From contig NZ_LS483250.1 in the NCBI RefSeq assembly GCF_900465055.1, forward strand, positions 1,550,001 to 1,614,000: DNA of 64,000 nucleotides, given 5' to 3'. This document shows positions 63,980 through 64,000 of this stretch, piece by piece (positions within the stretch are counted from its first letter, which is position 1; every line of letters begins with the position of its first letter). Source of the stretch: Moritella yayanosii (GTDB lineage Bacteria > Pseudomonadota > Gammaproteobacteria > Enterobacterales > Moritellaceae). The translations under genes were made by a program, and so were the position numbers. The notes under the pieces are model-generated. The model was not told where the DNA came from, did not search any database, and saw only the letters and a list, made by a program, of their open reading frames with translations.

Positions 63980-64000
63980 CGCTCCTTTTCAGGTTTACGG

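Noticed and set aside
1-64000. CRISPR arrays, tRNA/rRNA genes, intact insertion sequences or prophage
   Set aside because: No regularly spaced repeats, no cloverleaf or rRNA segments, and no transposase or phage gene was seen on either strand.

Overview
The window looks like a chromosomal segment of a marine, facultatively anaerobic gammaproteobacterium, probably Moritella or a relative near Shewanella, Photobacterium and Vibrio. This is inferred from the moderate A+T content, the mix of families (ModE/ModABC, EmrD, GltS, PldA, a Dpp-type peptide transporter, a LuxO/SypG-like regulator, Ni-superoxide dismutase) and an adenine riboswitch on add very close to the one known from Vibrio. I saw no tRNA, rRNA, CRISPR array or intact insertion sequence. 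Several loci are visibly decaying.

Layout: 1-4.0 kb holds a truncated calcium-binding-repeat lipoprotein and two nearly identical acetate kinase genes in tandem. 4.2-6.5 kb holds a 19-residue hydrophobic peptide gene built into a long hairpin, and an unrecognised exported protein. 6.5-13.4 kb is a molybdate module (ModE and modABC with a clear ModE operator), interrupted by an L-cysteine desulfidase and a Cache-GGDEF cyclase preceded by a dead GGDEF fragment. 13.4-17.7 kb holds gene remnants, an AraC regulator with a DMT exporter, and add with its riboswitch. 17.8-23.0 kb is a TetR-controlled export module (RND pump, LolA-like protein, outer-membrane barrel) with two copies of one palindromic operator. 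23.4-32.7 kb is the most notable region: a six-gene operon with two flavin monooxygenases, a 2-oxoglutarate/IPNS-like oxygenase, a tryptophanase/tyrosine phenol-lyase homologue with an unusual pocket, a stand-alone A-PCP-TE synthetase predicted to take an aromatic amino acid, and a TauE/SafE transporter. It reads as an undescribed small-molecule pathway with the neighbouring RND module as candidate exporter.

32.8-36.0 kb is a graveyard (ornithine cyclodeaminase, D-threonine aldolase and two LysR remnants) around an intact RNase Z. 36.2-43.2 kb is a peptide ABC transporter (fused DF ATPase, binding protein, two permeases) and a POT-type peptide symporter. 43.5-49.2 kb has a frameshifted prepilin, pldA, a Fur-boxed haem receptor and gltS. 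49.3-55.5 kb has a TPR protein, a LuxO/SypG-like sigma-54 regulator and a small polysaccharide cluster in which two damaged copies of one glycosyltransferase flank a pyruvyl transferase. 55.6-61.2 kb has a BMT5-like methyltransferase, a Fur-boxed Mn/Fe transporter (sitABCD) and a Ni-SOD operon (His-rich peptide, sodN, maturation protease). 61.3-64 kb has a DUF938 methyltransferase, a small hypothetical gene, emrD and a remnant.

Metal supply links several parts: ModE controls molybdate uptake, and Fur-like sites precede the haem receptor, sitABCD, the Ni-SOD operon and the TPR gene. Peptide uptake (Dpp, POT), glutamate uptake (GltS), cysteine degradation and acetate formation fit a heterotroph living on amino acids. 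Family assignments are from reading the translations and from memory of the families; no database search was run.
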